Shown: one piece after another, positions 17,941 through 27,867 of the stretch
Numbering within the stretch: the stretch's first letter is position 1
Layout: each line of letters opens with the position of its first letter
DNA from: Paenibacillus aquistagni
Lineage (GTDB): Bacteria > Bacillota > Bacilli > Paenibacillales > Paenibacillaceae
Assembly: GCF_900177815.1 (NCBI RefSeq)
Contig: NZ_FXAZ01000005.1
Coordinates: 1 to 64,000, forward strand
Length of the DNA stretch: 64,000 bases
Reading direction: 5' to 3'
Position numbers and translations under genes: made by a program
The notes under the pieces: generated by a model
What the model was told of the DNA's origin: nothing
What the model saw: the letters and a program-made list of their open reading frames with translations, nothing else
Database searches by the model: none

Positions 17941-18863
17941 GAAGTTCTCTCCCCTGCCTGTGTTAGCTTGATTTGTGGAAGCAGTTCTTCAATCCGTTCT
18001 TGCGTGCATAGATCGGTGGAAAATGCCGTTGCACTCCCCGTTGCCACGCCATAGGCAAACGCCTGCTGGACAGACCCTGTTCGTACAAACGTGCCAATAA
18101 AGCCTGCTACAAGTGAATCTCCTGCGCCTACTGAATTAATCAGCTTACCCTGCGGCACATTCGCCACATAGGCTTCATCAGCTGTGATCAGTACTGCACC
18201 ATCTCCTGCCATGGAGACGATGCAGTGCTGTGCGCCCCTCTCGACGAGCTTGCGGCCGTATTGAATGACTTCCTCCAAGGTATTGACAGCAACACCAAAG
18301 AATTCCCCGAGCTCATGCTGATTAGGCTTTACAAGAAATGGCTTGTAACGAAGCAGTTCAAGCATCGCCTTGCCGCTCGTATCTACAACGACGCGAATGC
18401 CTTTATCCAAGCAGCGCTTCATCATAGTGCTGTACAAGCTATCATCCAAGCTTGAAGGAATGCTTCCTGCCAGAATGAGTGTATCGCTATTGTCCATCTC
18501 TTCAATTTTTCCAAAAAGCTCCTGCAGCTGACTTGCAGAGATGTTAGGACCTGCGCCGTTAATCTCTGTTTCTTCTGCTGTTTTCAACTTAATATTGATT
18601 CGAGTATCCCCATCGACTTGAACAAAGTCGGTTGCAATCCCCTCTTGAGTCAGCACCTCCTGAATGAAGCGGCCGGTAAAGCCGCCAATAAAGCCAAGCG
18701 CCTTGGTCTCAATCCCGATGCGGGACAATACCCGTGATACATTAATTCCTTTTCCGCCTGGATACTTGATGTCATGGCTCATTCGATTCAAGCCGCCCAC
18801 CTGAAACGTGTCCACATATACGTAGTAATCAATAGACGGATTGAGCGTTACGGTATAGATCAT
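17937..18863 (-). CDS. fruK: 1-phosphofructokinase
   Basis: 308-aa PfkB-family kinase that converts fructose 1-phosphate to fructose 1,6-bisphosphate. It has NPSIDYYVYVD at the N-terminus, GGKGINVSRVL near residue 37 and the catalytic NSVGAGDSLVAGF near residue 245 with the anion-hole GAGD. It sits between fruR and fruA with start/stop contacts, the classic fruRKA order. With fruA broken, its usual substrate would no longer be produced by this locus. Confidence 0.94.
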   Translation of the reverse strand: MIYTVTLNPSIDYYVYVDTFQVGGLNRMSHDIKYPGGKGINVSRVLSRIGIETKALGFIGGFTGRFIQEVLTQEGIATDFVQVDGDTRINIKLKTAEETEINGAGPNISASQLQELFGKIEEMDNSDTLILAGSIPSSLDDSLYSTMMKRCLDKGIRVVVDTSGKAMLELLRYKPFLVKPNQHELGEFFGVAVNTLEEVIQYGRKLVERGAQHCIVSMAGDGAVLITADEAYVANVPQGKLINSVGAGDSLVAGFIGTFVRTGSVQQAFAYGVATGSATAFSTDLCTQERIEELLPQIKLTQAGERTS

Positions 18864-19616
18864 TTATTCCACAACCTTTATTACTGTCGTCTTGTTGCTG
18901 ATGGCGCTCTCCTCATCTTGTTCGAGCTGATCGATAATAAGCGCTGCCTCCTGAATCGCTGCAAACTGCACAAAGCATACCTTGTTCCACTTGCTGCGGT
19001 CTGCGATGACATAACGCTGCTCGGATAATTGAAGAGCCATCTTCTTGATGCTCGCTTCCTCAGGATCTGGCGTCGTATAGCCAAGCTCCTCATGAATGCC
19101 ATTCGTTCCAATAAAGCACTTGTCGAATCGGTAATCCTGCAAGCCTCGTATCGCTTGACTGCCTACCAGCGCCTTTGTAAGGCCCTTAATCTTGCCGCCA
19201 ACCACATAAGCCTGAATGTCATATTCATACAAAGATTCGAGATGCATGAGTCCATTCGTCACGACCGTGATCTTCTTGTCCACCAGCAAAGGAATCATCT
19301 CGTACGTTGTGCTTCCCGCATCGAGGTAGATGCAATCTCCCTCTTGAATCAAGGAAGCGGCCAATCGGGCGATGCGCTTCTTCTCGCTTAGCTGCTTCGT
19401 TGACTTCTCACTTAACGAAGCCTCCATTCCTTTGCCTTGAAGCAAGGCTGCCCCGCCGTGCACGCGCTTCAGCAGATTCTCGCTCTCAAGATGACTTAGG
19501 TCTCTTCGAATAGTCGCTTCTGAGGAAGCTGTCGCTTGAACAAGCTCCTGAATCTTAACGATTCCCTTCTCCTGAAGCATGTCCAATATCATTCGATGTC
19601 GCTCTGGAGTTAACAT
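18864..19616 (-). CDS. fruR: DeoR-family regulator of the fructose operon
   Basis: 250 aa. The N-terminal DeoR helix-turn-helix (LTPERHRMILDMLQEKGI... ATIRRDL) is followed by the sugar-phosphate sensor domain with DAGSTTYEM and IGTNGI. I chose the ATG at 19616 behind AAGGAG; the longer frame to 19670 has no ribosome-binding site. It is the first gene of fruR-fruK-fruA and touches fruK. It normally represses the operon until fructose 1-phosphate appears. Confidence 0.9.
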   Translation of the reverse strand: MLTPERHRMILDMLQEKGIVKIQELVQATASSEATIRRDLSHLESENLLKRVHGGAALLQGKGMEASLSEKSTKQLSEKKRIARLAASLIQEGDCIYLDAGSTTYEMIPLLVDKKITVVTNGLMHLESLYEYDIQAYVVGGKIKGLTKALVGSQAIRGLQDYRFDKCFIGTNGIHEELGYTTPDPEEASIKKMALQLSEQRYVIADRSKWNKVCFVQFAAIQEAALIIDQLEQDEESAISNKTTVIKVVE

Positions 19617-19659
19617 CTCTTCATCTCCTTCAATGCTATTGTAATGAAACCGCCAACAA

Positions 19660-19760
19660 AAATCAATCATTTTCGATCATTTACAATCAATATCGATTAA
19701 AAATAAATGATATTCCGTTCAAAATCATTCAAATCCGTTTATTATAGTGCATTTGATTAT
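19660..19760. promoter_or_regulatory. fruR/adaA divergent promoter region with repeated AAATGAT elements
   Basis: Between fruR and adaA the minus strand carries several similar elements: AAAATGATTGA, TAAATGATCGA and AATATCATTTA. Such spaced repeats are usual operators of DeoR-family regulators, so FruR autoregulation is likely. The assignment is by pattern only. Confidence 0.35.
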
Positions 19761-19919
19761 GATTAACCGTTATCCATCCACGGTTATGCAGTAGTACACA
19801 TCATGCAGCAGCTGCTGCATTTATTTCGATATCTTGCGATTACAATCAAAATAAGGTACAGCAGACCTCATTCAAGGTTATACTTACATTAGATGAGCGA
19901 GCAGATGGAGGGAAGAGCA

Positions 19920-20630
19920 ATGAACCATCTAGATCATGGAACCGAAGTCAATCCGATCAAAAGCAATACTAAATCAATCATAACCGATCATAACAAGGAT
20001 GATCATAATGCTCAAGAGGTAAAAGCCATAGTTCGCGGGCCCATACCAGCTGCTGCTGTTCCAGATCATATGTGGCAGGCCGTTATTGCTAATGATCGCG
20101 CGTATGACGGCCAATTCTTCTACGGAGTTACTTCAACACGCATCTTCTGTCGTCCGTCATGCAAATCGCGGCCGCCAAAGAAGGAGCATGTGTTCATTTT
20201 CCAGCATGCAGAGCAAGCTCTACAGGCTGAATTTCGTCCATGCAAGCGCTGCAAGCCAACAGGTGTAAGGCTGCCTGAACAAGAATGGATTGACATCGTT
20301 AAGACCTATATTGATGATCATTATGCGTCTCCAGTTACGCTTAATACGCTGGCAGACATCAGCCATAGCAGCCCTTATCATCTGCAGCGAACCTTCAAGC
20401 GGCTGATGGGAATATCCCCGAATGCGTATGTTCAGGAAGTGCGCATTCAGCATGCCAAAGAGCGGCTTCGCGGCACCAAGGAGAGCATCGCAGATATTGG
20501 AGCAAAGGTAGGCATGGACAATGTGTCTTACTTCGTGACGTTGTTTAAGCAAAAAACAGGGATGACCCCTTCCGCCTATCGGGAGAATAAAGCCAGCAAC
20601 ACCATGAATGACGTCTGCACACCGGATTGA
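19920..20630 (+). CDS. adaA: Methylphosphotriester-DNA methyltransferase / AraC-type regulator
   Basis: 236 aa. The N-terminal Ada domain has FYGVTSTRIFCRPSC...RP and RPCKRCKP, the four zinc-binding cysteines, one of which takes methyl groups from DNA phosphotriesters. The C-terminal AraC helix-turn-helix (about 125-225) activates the adaptive response once methylated. I chose the ATG at 19920, behind GGAGGG; an in-frame ATG at 19893 is less well placed. It lies 69 bp before ogt, as in the B. subtilis adaAB operon. Confidence 0.92.
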   Translation: MNHLDHGTEVNPIKSNTKSIITDHNKDDHNAQEVKAIVRGPIPAAAVPDHMWQAVIANDRAYDGQFFYGVTSTRIFCRPSCKSRPPKKEHVFIFQHAEQALQAEFRPCKRCKPTGVRLPEQEWIDIVKTYIDDHYASPVTLNTLADISHSSPYHLQRTFKRLMGISPNAYVQEVRIQHAKERLRGTKESIADIGAKVGMDNVSYFVTLFKQKTGMTPSAYRENKASNTMNDVCTPD

Positions 20631-20699
20631 GCAGTGTCCTATGCTGCGAAGGTAAGAGCAAGTTTATAACAGAATGTAGAAGGAATAGGAGGAGCAGAT

Positions 20700-21245
20700 A
20701 TGAGCATGCGCCGTACACCTTTTCATAAAGAGCAAGAGGAGAAGAAAAAAATATACTGGACGGAACTAACGATAAGAGACTGGAGGCTGCTAGCAGCTGC
20801 TACCGAGAAGGGGCTGTGCTTTGTAGGGTCTGAAGGAGCCTCCATGGATGAGATGCATTATTTCCTGCATACAAGATTCAAAGGAAGTTATATTCTTGTT
20901 CACGATCCAGAGGTAATGGATAGCTATGTACAAGCGTTGTCCAACTTCCTCTTGGGCAACAGCCGAGCGCTGCACCTCCCCTTTGATTTAGAGGGAACGC
21001 CATTCCAGCAGGAGGTATGGGAGGCACTCAAGCACATTCCATTTGGACAAACCAGAAGCTACTCCGAGCTTGCCCATGAACTCGCCAGGCCTTCCGCCGT
21101 TCGAGCAGTCGGCAGCGCCATTGGCGCCAATCCGGTGCTGATCGCCATTCCCTGCCACCGTGTACTGGGCAAAAACGGCAAGCTGACTGGCTACCGCGGC
21201 GGACTGGACATGAAGAAAAGGCTGCTGGATTTAGAGCTCAAATAA
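20700..21245 (+). CDS. ogt: Methylated-DNA-protein-cysteine methyltransferase
   Basis: 181 aa. It repairs O6-methylguanine by moving the methyl group to its own cysteine in IPCHRVLG near residue 151. RAVGSAIGANP and the downstream GLDMKKRLLDLE match the family. The N-terminal domain is the usual RNase-H-like variable part. It follows adaA and corresponds to adaB of B. subtilis. Confidence 0.93.
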   Translation: MSMRRTPFHKEQEEKKKIYWTELTIRDWRLLAAATEKGLCFVGSEGASMDEMHYFLHTRFKGSYILVHDPEVMDSYVQALSNFLLGNSRALHLPFDLEGTPFQQEVWEALKHIPFGQTRSYSELAHELARPSAVRAVGSAIGANPVLIAIPCHRVLGKNGKLTGYRGGLDMKKRLLDLELK

Positions 21246-21249
21246 GCGT

Positions 21250-21290
21250 AAAGACCTCCGATTTCATTTACATGAATCGTGAGGTCTTTT
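21250..21290 (+). terminator. Terminator of adaA-ogt
   Basis: AAAGACCTC (21250-21258) pairs with GAGGTCTTT (21281-21289), with additional inner pairing and a T run. Confidence 0.8.
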
Positions 21291-21362
21291 AGCATGATCG
21301 CATCTGATCGTATTTGATCACTTAGATCCGTACATTCTTGCTTCACGTATTAGCATGACACC

Positions 21363-22172
21363 TTAATGAGGGTATTGGGTATCATATTCAATGCCGCAAG
21401 GTCCGCCATCGGGATTGCCCTCCAAGTCCACCTCCGTGCCGTCCGCTTGGAACAACGGCCGATAGCCTGCTCCAATTCGAACAGCTGACGCATTGGCATA
21501 ATGGCAAATGAACGCTCTGCGGAACCGATTCTCCGATTTGTTGCGGTACGAGCCATGAATCAGGTTGCCGTTAAAAAACAACACATCTCCCGGCTCTAGA
21601 ATAGCCGGAATGATTGGCAGGTCCTTGGGCGGCTTCACATAGTGTGTTGTAAAGGACTCCTTCCGATCGGCCTCTTCCGGACATACAATCTCGTACTGGC
21701 TCGTCTTCGGGACAACCAGCATCCCGCCATTTTCCTCATCAGATCGATCTATCGCAGTCCAGGCTGCAATGCAATTGCCCGGCTCTACCTTCAAATAAAA
21801 GTTGTCCTGATGAAGCGCCTGCCCTCTTGATCCTGGCGGCTTGTAATAATACATGCTCTGGGCAGCCAATGCATCTTCCTGATACAAATCCTTCAAGACT
21901 TCGAGCACACCTGAATGCAGCATGTACTTCTTGGCCTTGTCGTTGAAGCGATGCGGGTGCATAACCCGAGGATATCGTTTTAATGGATCAGCGTTATCCT
22001 CACTCAAGTCTGGTTCAAAGTAGCCTGACACAACCGTGCTGCTCAGCGCATCAAATGTTTCCTTGATGTCCTGAACTTCCCCCTGCGTAAACAGTCCCTT
22101 CACAATCAAATACCCTTCTTGCTCATAATGCGCAAGCTGCTCTTCTGTCAGCACGCTGCAACTTCTTAACAT
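21363..22172 (-). CDS. Phytanoyl-CoA dioxygenase family protein
   Basis: 269-aa Fe(II)/2-oxoglutarate dioxygenase of the PhyH family. The metal triad is seen as LHQDNFY (His and Asp) and LIHGSYRNKS (second His), with an Arg downstream for 2-oxoglutarate; WTAIDRSDEENGGM is typical. The ATG at 22172 is supported by GGGGGAGG upstream. The substrate is unknown; in Bacillales such enzymes often hydroxylate small metabolites. The insertion sequence to the right begins about 100 bp upstream, so the original promoter may be displaced. Confidence 0.85.
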   Translation of the reverse strand: MLRSCSVLTEEQLAHYEQEGYLIVKGLFTQGEVQDIKETFDALSSTVVSGYFEPDLSEDNADPLKRYPRVMHPHRFNDKAKKYMLHSGVLEVLKDLYQEDALAAQSMYYYKPPGSRGQALHQDNFYLKVEPGNCIAAWTAIDRSDEENGGMLVVPKTSQYEIVCPEEADRKESFTTHYVKPPKDLPIIPAILEPGDVLFFNGNLIHGSYRNKSENRFRRAFICHYANASAVRIGAGYRPLFQADGTEVDLEGNPDGGPCGIEYDTQYPH

Positions 22173-22292
22173 AGCATGAGCCTCCCCCTGAAACTGATCA
22201 TTCAACACCTCTATTGTACCTTTATTATCCAAATAAGCATTTTGCATTAACTTGAGCCCTTGATACTCAAGGTTTTTCAAACATAAAAAAGG

Positions 22293-23609
22293 GACTTCAC
22301 CCCAACTTGGCGAAGTTTTTCGGTGACCAAACCAAAAACCCCAAGAATGGAGGAAGTCACCTTGTATATTCTCCAAGAAAGTCTATTTTCCTTTGAAGAT
22401 CTACTAATAATGCATTCAAAAGATCGATTGCCTATCTTTTTTAGCACCTTGGATCTTCGTCCATACGCCAAAGAGCTGAGAAGTCGTTCACCCCGAGGGG
22501 CTGATGGCCACTGTAGAGAAGGCATTTTGCGGGCCCTTCTAGCTGCTCCTCTGGAGTACATTCAGACGTTTACTGGCTTACATCATCGATTGGACACCGA
22601 CCTTCGGTTTCGCTATCAGTGCGGGCGTCCGCTCGATCGTGAAGCGCCGTCCATCGCTACATTAAGCCGAGTCTTTGCGAATTTGACAAAGAAGGACTTA
22701 GCTAAGCAACTTTTCGATGACTTAGTGGAACGTTGCAGACAAGATGGTATCATTGACGGAAGTCACGTCGCAATCGATAGCGCCGCTATCCATGCTTACG
22801 AAAAAAAGCAGCCTAAGAAGAAAAGCAAACAGACTGGCAATGCCAACTGGGGAGCGAAGTTCGATTCCTTCGGCAATAAGATGACTTGGTTCGGCTACAA
22901 GCTTCATTTGGCCGTTGATACGAAAAGTGAACTTCCATTAGCTCTAGAAGTCACGCCTGCACATGTGAACGACGGGGACATGGCTCCAAGCCTGATTGAG
23001 ATCGCAGCTGCCAAAACAAGTGTGAGATTCTTTATGCTCGATGCGGGTTACGACCAAATGAAGGTTTATGAAGCCGCCCGGAATGTGAAGGCGCAAGCCA
23101 TTATTCCTCTCAATCCCCGGGGAGAGAAAGAGCCTCCTGCTGGAATGAAAACAGACGGAACCCCTTGTTGCTCAATGGGCTTTGCGATGACGTATTGGGG
23201 GGCAGACGGCGATTACTTAAAGTTCCGCTGCCCTCATGCAACCAGTAAAGTCGATTGTCCGTTAGGTATGAGCGCTTGTTCCTCATCCAACTACGGTATG
23301 GTCGTTAAAGTAGATGCTAAGGACGACCTCCGGCGATATTGCAGCCCGCATCGAGATACAAAGCGCTGGAAGGAACTTTACAACGAACGCACCAGCGTAG
23401 AAAGATGCAACTCCAGAATGAAAACCTATCTTACGGCAGACGACATGCATATCTGGGGAATTCAGAAAGTGAAGACTCACCAGTATCTAAACGCCATTGT
23501 GTTACTAGCTTCTGCGTTAGCCATGAATCGTCAGTCCAAGGAAGCCGCCGCTTAAATTTTTGGATCCAGTAAAAATTCTGCAGGTCTGCCCATTTTCAAA
23601 GTTGAAGTC
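22293..23609 (+). mobile_element. DDE insertion sequence (IS4/IS5/IS1182-like), ends tentative
   Basis: A single transposase gene with short flanks. The only matching short inverted ends I can see are GACTTCA (22293-22299) and TGAAGTC (23603-23609), so the limits are provisional. A hairpin with flanking T run at 22286-22320 just inside the left end could stop read-in transcription. No target duplication could be confirmed. Confidence 0.55.
22362..23555 (+). CDS. Transposase, DDE type
   Basis: 397 aa. It is uninterrupted, with a TTG start behind GGAGG. An N-terminal helical DNA-binding region is followed by the RNase-H-like core: VAIDSAAIHAY (first Asp near residue 143), FMLDAGYDQMK (second Asp) and YNERTSVERCNSRMKTY near residues 350-366, the Y-R-E-K signature with the catalytic Glu. 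An inserted PHATSKVDCP...CSS segment has paired cysteines or histidines. The gene looks functional, unlike the IS256-like and IS110-like copies nearby. Confidence 0.85.
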   Translation: MYILQESLFSFEDLLIMHSKDRLPIFFSTLDLRPYAKELRSRSPRGADGHCREGILRALLAAPLEYIQTFTGLHHRLDTDLRFRYQCGRPLDREAPSIATLSRVFANLTKKDLAKQLFDDLVERCRQDGIIDGSHVAIDSAAIHAYEKKQPKKKSKQTGNANWGAKFDSFGNKMTWFGYKLHLAVDTKSELPLALEVTPAHVNDGDMAPSLIEIAAAKTSVRFFMLDAGYDQMKVYEAARNVKAQAIIPLNPRGEKEPPAGMKTDGTPCCSMGFAMTYWGADGDYLKFRCPHATSKVDCPLGMSACSSSNYGMVVKVDAKDDLRRYCSPHRDTKRWKELYNERTSVERCNSRMKTYLTADDMHIWGIQKVKTHQYLNAIVLLASALAMNRQSKEAAA

Positions 23610-24063
23610 GATTTAGCTAAAATGATGGTTTAATTGGCCCCATAATTCCACTGCCTAAACTTCAAAAACGGAATTATGCAAAATGCTCAAATAAATATAG
23701 CTAGGCACAAAACAATAAAAGTCGTTAATAAGCTTCAATTCATAAATTTTCGTTCCCCCATATTATTGACTTTTCTATGGGTTATTCCCTAGCAAGATAT
23801 GTGAAATTTTGATTGGTTCATTTTCTTCATAAAACCAGTTTTTCTCAATGGTAACGTCGCACTTCATATTACAATCCGCCCCATAATAAACTGCACTCCA
23901 AATTGCAAGGTTATATCTAACAATTGAAGTGCAGTTTAACAAATTAGCAGTGGGTTTTTCCAATGTCTATTCTAAGGGTTCAGTTCATGTTCAAGCATAT
24001 TCGTTGTTTTTCCACTGTCCTTATATTAGGTTATTTCAGGAGGTTTTCGCATTGTAGATTCTA
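23556..24063. other. Non-coding remnant region between the insertion sequence and the pentapeptide gene
   Basis: About 500 AT-rich bases. A 62-codon minus frame (23775-23963) lacks a start or ribosome-binding site and may be a remnant of an immunity-type gene; I do not call it. An imperfect hairpin AATTTTTGG...AAAAATT lies just behind the transposase. Confidence 0.4.
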
Positions 24064-24552
24064 CTAATCTGTTTGCAGTATTGCACCAAATAGTTCGGGC
24101 TTAAATCCCTTAGGCCAAATTGTTAATTTATTGTACTTCGCGCCGTTCAAAATCGCTTCACCTAACCCGATGCAATTCATATTTGCCCCAAGAAGTATTG
24201 CGTCTTCAAAACAAGCATTCTTTACTTGCGCATCTGTAAAATCAACAAAACTCAAATCAGTTTTTCTAAAACTTGCATGATTGCACCTCGCTCTATGCAA
24301 TACTGCCTTATTCAAATTAGCCGCATCCAGGCTGCACAATATCATCGAGGCATCAGAAAAATTAGAGTTACTAAGATTAGCGCCATTTAGCTCAGCATTC
24401 CGCAAGTTTGCTTTCACAAGACTCACATTAATTAAAGATCTCTCGTTGAGGATTGCCCGATGAAAATTAATTTCATCTAATATCGCATTATCAAGCGTAT
24501 CAAGATTAATTATTATGGGTTCATCCAACGCATGACTAAATACTTTTATCAT
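24064..24552 (-). CDS. Pentapeptide-repeat protein, candidate immunity protein
   Basis: 162 aa. From about residue 30 to 140 there is a run of A(N/D)LxX pentapeptides (ANLRN, AELNG, ANLSN, SNFSD, ANLNK, AVLHR, and so on), which fold into a right-handed quadrilateral beta-helix. Such proteins can mimic DNA (Qnr, MfpA) or act as binding scaffolds. It begins 10 bp behind the Rhs/HINT toxin gene on the same strand, the usual position of the cognate immunity gene in polymorphic toxin loci. Its immunity role is therefore positional inference. Confidence 0.8.
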   Translation of the reverse strand: MIKVFSHALDEPIIINLDTLDNAILDEINFHRAILNERSLINVSLVKANLRNAELNGANLSNSNFSDASMILCSLDAANLNKAVLHRARCNHASFRKTDLSFVDFTDAQVKNACFEDAILLGANMNCIGLGEAILNGAKYNKLTIWPKGFKPELFGAILQTD

Positions 24553-24562
24553 TGTTTGCCTC

Positions 24563-26421
24563 CTATCTATTGCCCCAGTCCTCAGGGTCTATCCTCAGTT
24601 TTTCCCAAGGAATTACTTGCGATGGTCTTCCACCCGAGTATGGTCTATATGCCGGTATCTGACCTATTACTAGACCAGCTATATAACGATGATACCCATC
24701 TACCAAAATACCGTTGTCGACCTTAATCGCTGGTGCAGTTTGTCCCCTCAATGCCATATCCACATATGCTTGTATTACGGGAAGCGATACAGCAACTTGT
24801 TGAGCTTTCAAATCAGCATTTCCAAGTGCACTACGAATCATTCCTTCAGTAACAGTACAATTGTGTACCCATAGACCAAGGTTTGATACAAAATATGAAT
24901 TGTAATCCTTAACCTCAAAATTATAAACAGTTGTGTGTACCTCGGCTTTATTAATCTGTTCAATGCTCTTGGTACTACCATCACTTGCTACAAGCAGATC
25001 TCCAACCTTTAGGTTTTTTACCAAAGTCCATCCTACATCATTTAACCAAAAAGGATGTTCTCCAGTAACCTCAATAACTTCTTCTCCAACATGAATATAA
25101 TAAATCTCATTTGCTTTCTTTTGAAATAATCCTAAAACCTCTTTATATGCTATGTCACCTGTCAAATCATCCTTCTCTAGAACCATATCACCCACAGCAA
25201 TTTCTTCAATGGCTTTTTCACCATTCTTAGTTAATATCTTAGTTCCTGCTGTAAAACAATTGCACTCATACGTCCCTGTCTTTGTAACCGTGTAATTTGT
25301 TTTAGATGTTCCATTAGACAAAGAGATATTAAAGTATCCATCACCTTGCCCCGTAATTAAAGCACTACCACCCTGGCAACCACCTACTAAATAACTACAA
25401 GCATCATTTCTTAAAGCAAGTCCTTGTATCTCCATAACTTTTTGAATATTAGAATCACTAGAGTCTCTATAACCCGCTTTAAGTAATCTTAAGTTCTCTG
25501 CTGCTGCAGGATTGAGGAGCCCATCGTATCCACTATGTTGATTTATCTTAAACGATGTTCGGAAAAAATCTAGCATACCTACATAAGCATTGTTCTGAGC
25601 CAATTCTCTGAACCGACTCGAGCTAGGAAGTTCGTAATCATGACCAGAAAAATCAATGTATTTAAGTGGATTATTAGCTACATACGCATACAAATACAAT
25701 GTCTGCGGATCATTCAGTTCCCCCTTATAACTATCCTCAGTAATAAATCTTCCCACACTTGGGTCATACCACCTTGCGCGCAAATACTGAAGTTCTGTAT
25801 CCTCATCCCATAGCTCACCAGAATATCGGAACGGATTATGAACCGTTTCTTGTGTTGCGAGTGGATTTCCCCAGATATCATAAGTGTATTCATTGAGGAG
25901 ATTGCCTTGTTCATCGCGCAGTTCTGTCACATCCCCATGCCCATTAACAGATACAGATGCTTTCTTTCCATCTGCATATTCAATCTGTTCCAGTCTGTTC
26001 CCTCGAATGTAACGCGCTTTGAAGACAGGCTCTCCATCCACTATGTCCGCTTCTGCAATAATATTGCTGCCATCATAATAGTAACGAGTAATCCCTCCGT
26101 TAGACTCTCGTTCTACCAACAGTCCATCTCCGTTATATTTATACTTTACATCTACTTCCTTTTTCTTCACTTGAATGAGTTGAACATCATACTTATACTG
26201 ATCTCCACCGGACGTTCCTATAATACGGCTTAGGAAGTCATAGGTATAACTTTCGGAATGTCCATTCTGAGTACGGAACACAATATTTCCATTGCCATCA
26301 TGCTTATAGTCATATTGACTTGCATTCACATCCCCAACTTGTTGACTAAGCCTTGTTAGTTTATTTCCGGAATACGTATAGTGATAGCTCATATTTGCTA
26401 GGGTTGCTGCAGGTAGGTCAA
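24563..26421 (-). pseudogene. Rhs-family polymorphic toxin, 5'-truncated, with HINT and ParB-like C-terminal domains
   Basis: The frame enters from the edge of the IS256-like element (DLPAATLANMSYHYTYS) without its own start, so the N-terminal part of the protein has been lost. What remains: several YD repeats, the Rhs core (RARWYDPSVGRFITEDSYKG, then LYLYAYVANNPLKYID), a pretoxin HINT domain (NCFTAGTKILTKNG ... GEHPFWL ... VHNC), and about 100 C-terminal residues with VDGYHRYIAG, resembling a ParB/sulfiredoxin-like nuclease fold. Family knowledge: HINT would cleave and release the C-terminal toxin. The longest frame starting with ATG begins at 26392, so a truncated product is possible but would lack any export region. 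Confidence 0.8.
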
Positions 26422-27699
26422 GATTTATGTGTAAATGAAAATAACCTTCCCTTGTAGAAGATGGTGTTAGTCTTTAGTGATGAACATGGCTTGGAGTTCA
26501 GCACGTGCTTGATCAAAACCTATGTGACAGCGAGTAGCAAATCGTTGATTGTAGTCTTCGAACTGAGCTACCAAGAACTTCTCTAATGCTTCTTCATGTG
26601 GAAATTGTTCCTTTCGCTTGGTGTATTTCTTGATCTGTTTGTTGAATGATTCAATGAGATTCGTTGAATAAATGCTTTTCCAGATAGGGTTAGGAAAGCT
26701 GTAGAACGTGAAAATATAAGGGTTTCCACATAGAGATTTAATGACCTAAAGTTGCTTTCCACTTGTCACAAAAGGCTTCAAGAGCTTTTCTGCCAGACTG
26801 CTCATCATCTGCACGGTAAACCGTTTTGAAATCCTCACAGATGCTTTTACGATCAGATACGCGTACTTTATGAGCGATATGACGAGCGACATGTACGTAA
26901 CAAGCCTGGTACTTGGCCTGAGGATAAACTTGCTCAATCGCATCTACAATACCCTTTAAACCGTCTGAAATAAAGAGTAAGACTTCTTCTGTACCACGCT
27001 CGGTAGGTGCGATGGTATAGCTTAAGACTTCCTTAGAGCCATCCTCACGGATACCTACTGCTAGATACACCGCTTCTTTAGAGACCGTTTCACGTCTAAC
27101 CGCGATGTAAGTGGCGTCGATATAGACACAGACATAACGCATGGGCTAGCACACGCTTTGAGAAGGCGTCCACTTGTTCCACCATAGCTTTGGTCATATT
27201 GGATATGGTCTGAGGCGTGTAGTGATGACCATACATCTTCTTGATGAGGTCAGCAATCTCGGTCATGGTTACGCCCTTTGGAAACATATGAATGACAAAG
27301 GATTCAAGCGTGTCATTAGAACGCTTATATGGAGCTACCGTCTGCTGTTTAAACTCCCCATTACGATCTCGTGGGATACAAAACTGCAGATTCCCGTATT
27401 CGGTGTGAAGTGTACGTGTGTGTACCCACCATTACGAGAATTGCCGGAATGGACTCCAGCGCGGTCATACTTCTCATAATCCAGAAATGCTGTTAATTCG
27501 GTCGCTAACAAGTGATCCATTGCTGTTTCTAGTTGTTTACGAAAAATCTCAGTCACATGTTGTTTCGTGACTAGAGCTTGGACTAAATCTGATGTAAAAT
27601 GATTCATAGGGAAGGTCTCTTCTGTGAATTGTGTTGTGGTGACTTAATTCTACAAGAAAAGGTCTTCCTTTTTGCTATTTATCTATTTACACAAGATAT
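26422..27699 (-). mobile_element. Degenerate IS256-family insertion sequence
   Basis: The ends share TGTGTAAAT (26428-26436) and ATTTACACA (27685-27693), and further in CTTGTAGAA / TTCTACAAG, as in IS256 terminal repeats. I find no target duplication: the flanks differ, and the Rhs frame does not resume on the right side. That suggests deletion of adjacent DNA after insertion. Confidence 0.75.
26467..27607 (-). pseudogene. IS256-type (mutator) transposase, several frameshifts
   Basis: Four pieces of one transposase lie in changing frames: 27607-27335 (N-terminal, MNHFTSDLVQALV), 27287-27150 (GVTMTEIADLIKKMYG), 27142-26738 (YIDATYIAVRRE with a catalytic Asp, FISDGLKGI with another) and the C-terminal piece to the stop at 26467 (NLIESFNKQIKKYTKRKEQF with the late catalytic region). 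At least three frameshifts separate them, so it is inactive. Confidence 0.85.
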
Positions 27700-27867
27700 T
27701 TTACGCTCTCCCTAAATAGTCAATCGTTTTTTAAGATCATTAAATAATGTATATTAGATTCTTATTACTTTTTTTATGAAACTCTCTTAGCTCGTATGAT
27801 GGAAACACGCACAACAAAGCAGAACTACCCAATTAGCAATTCTTGAAGGGGCGATATGTTGGTTGTT

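Noticed and set aside
23775-23963. 62-codon minus frame, possible immunity gene
   Set aside because: Starts with TTG without a ribosome-binding site and has no recognisable family; kept only as a possible remnant.
24760-25270. HINT domain as an intein
   Set aside because: It lies between an Rhs core and a variable tip with no host enzyme around, so a pretoxin HINT is the better reading.
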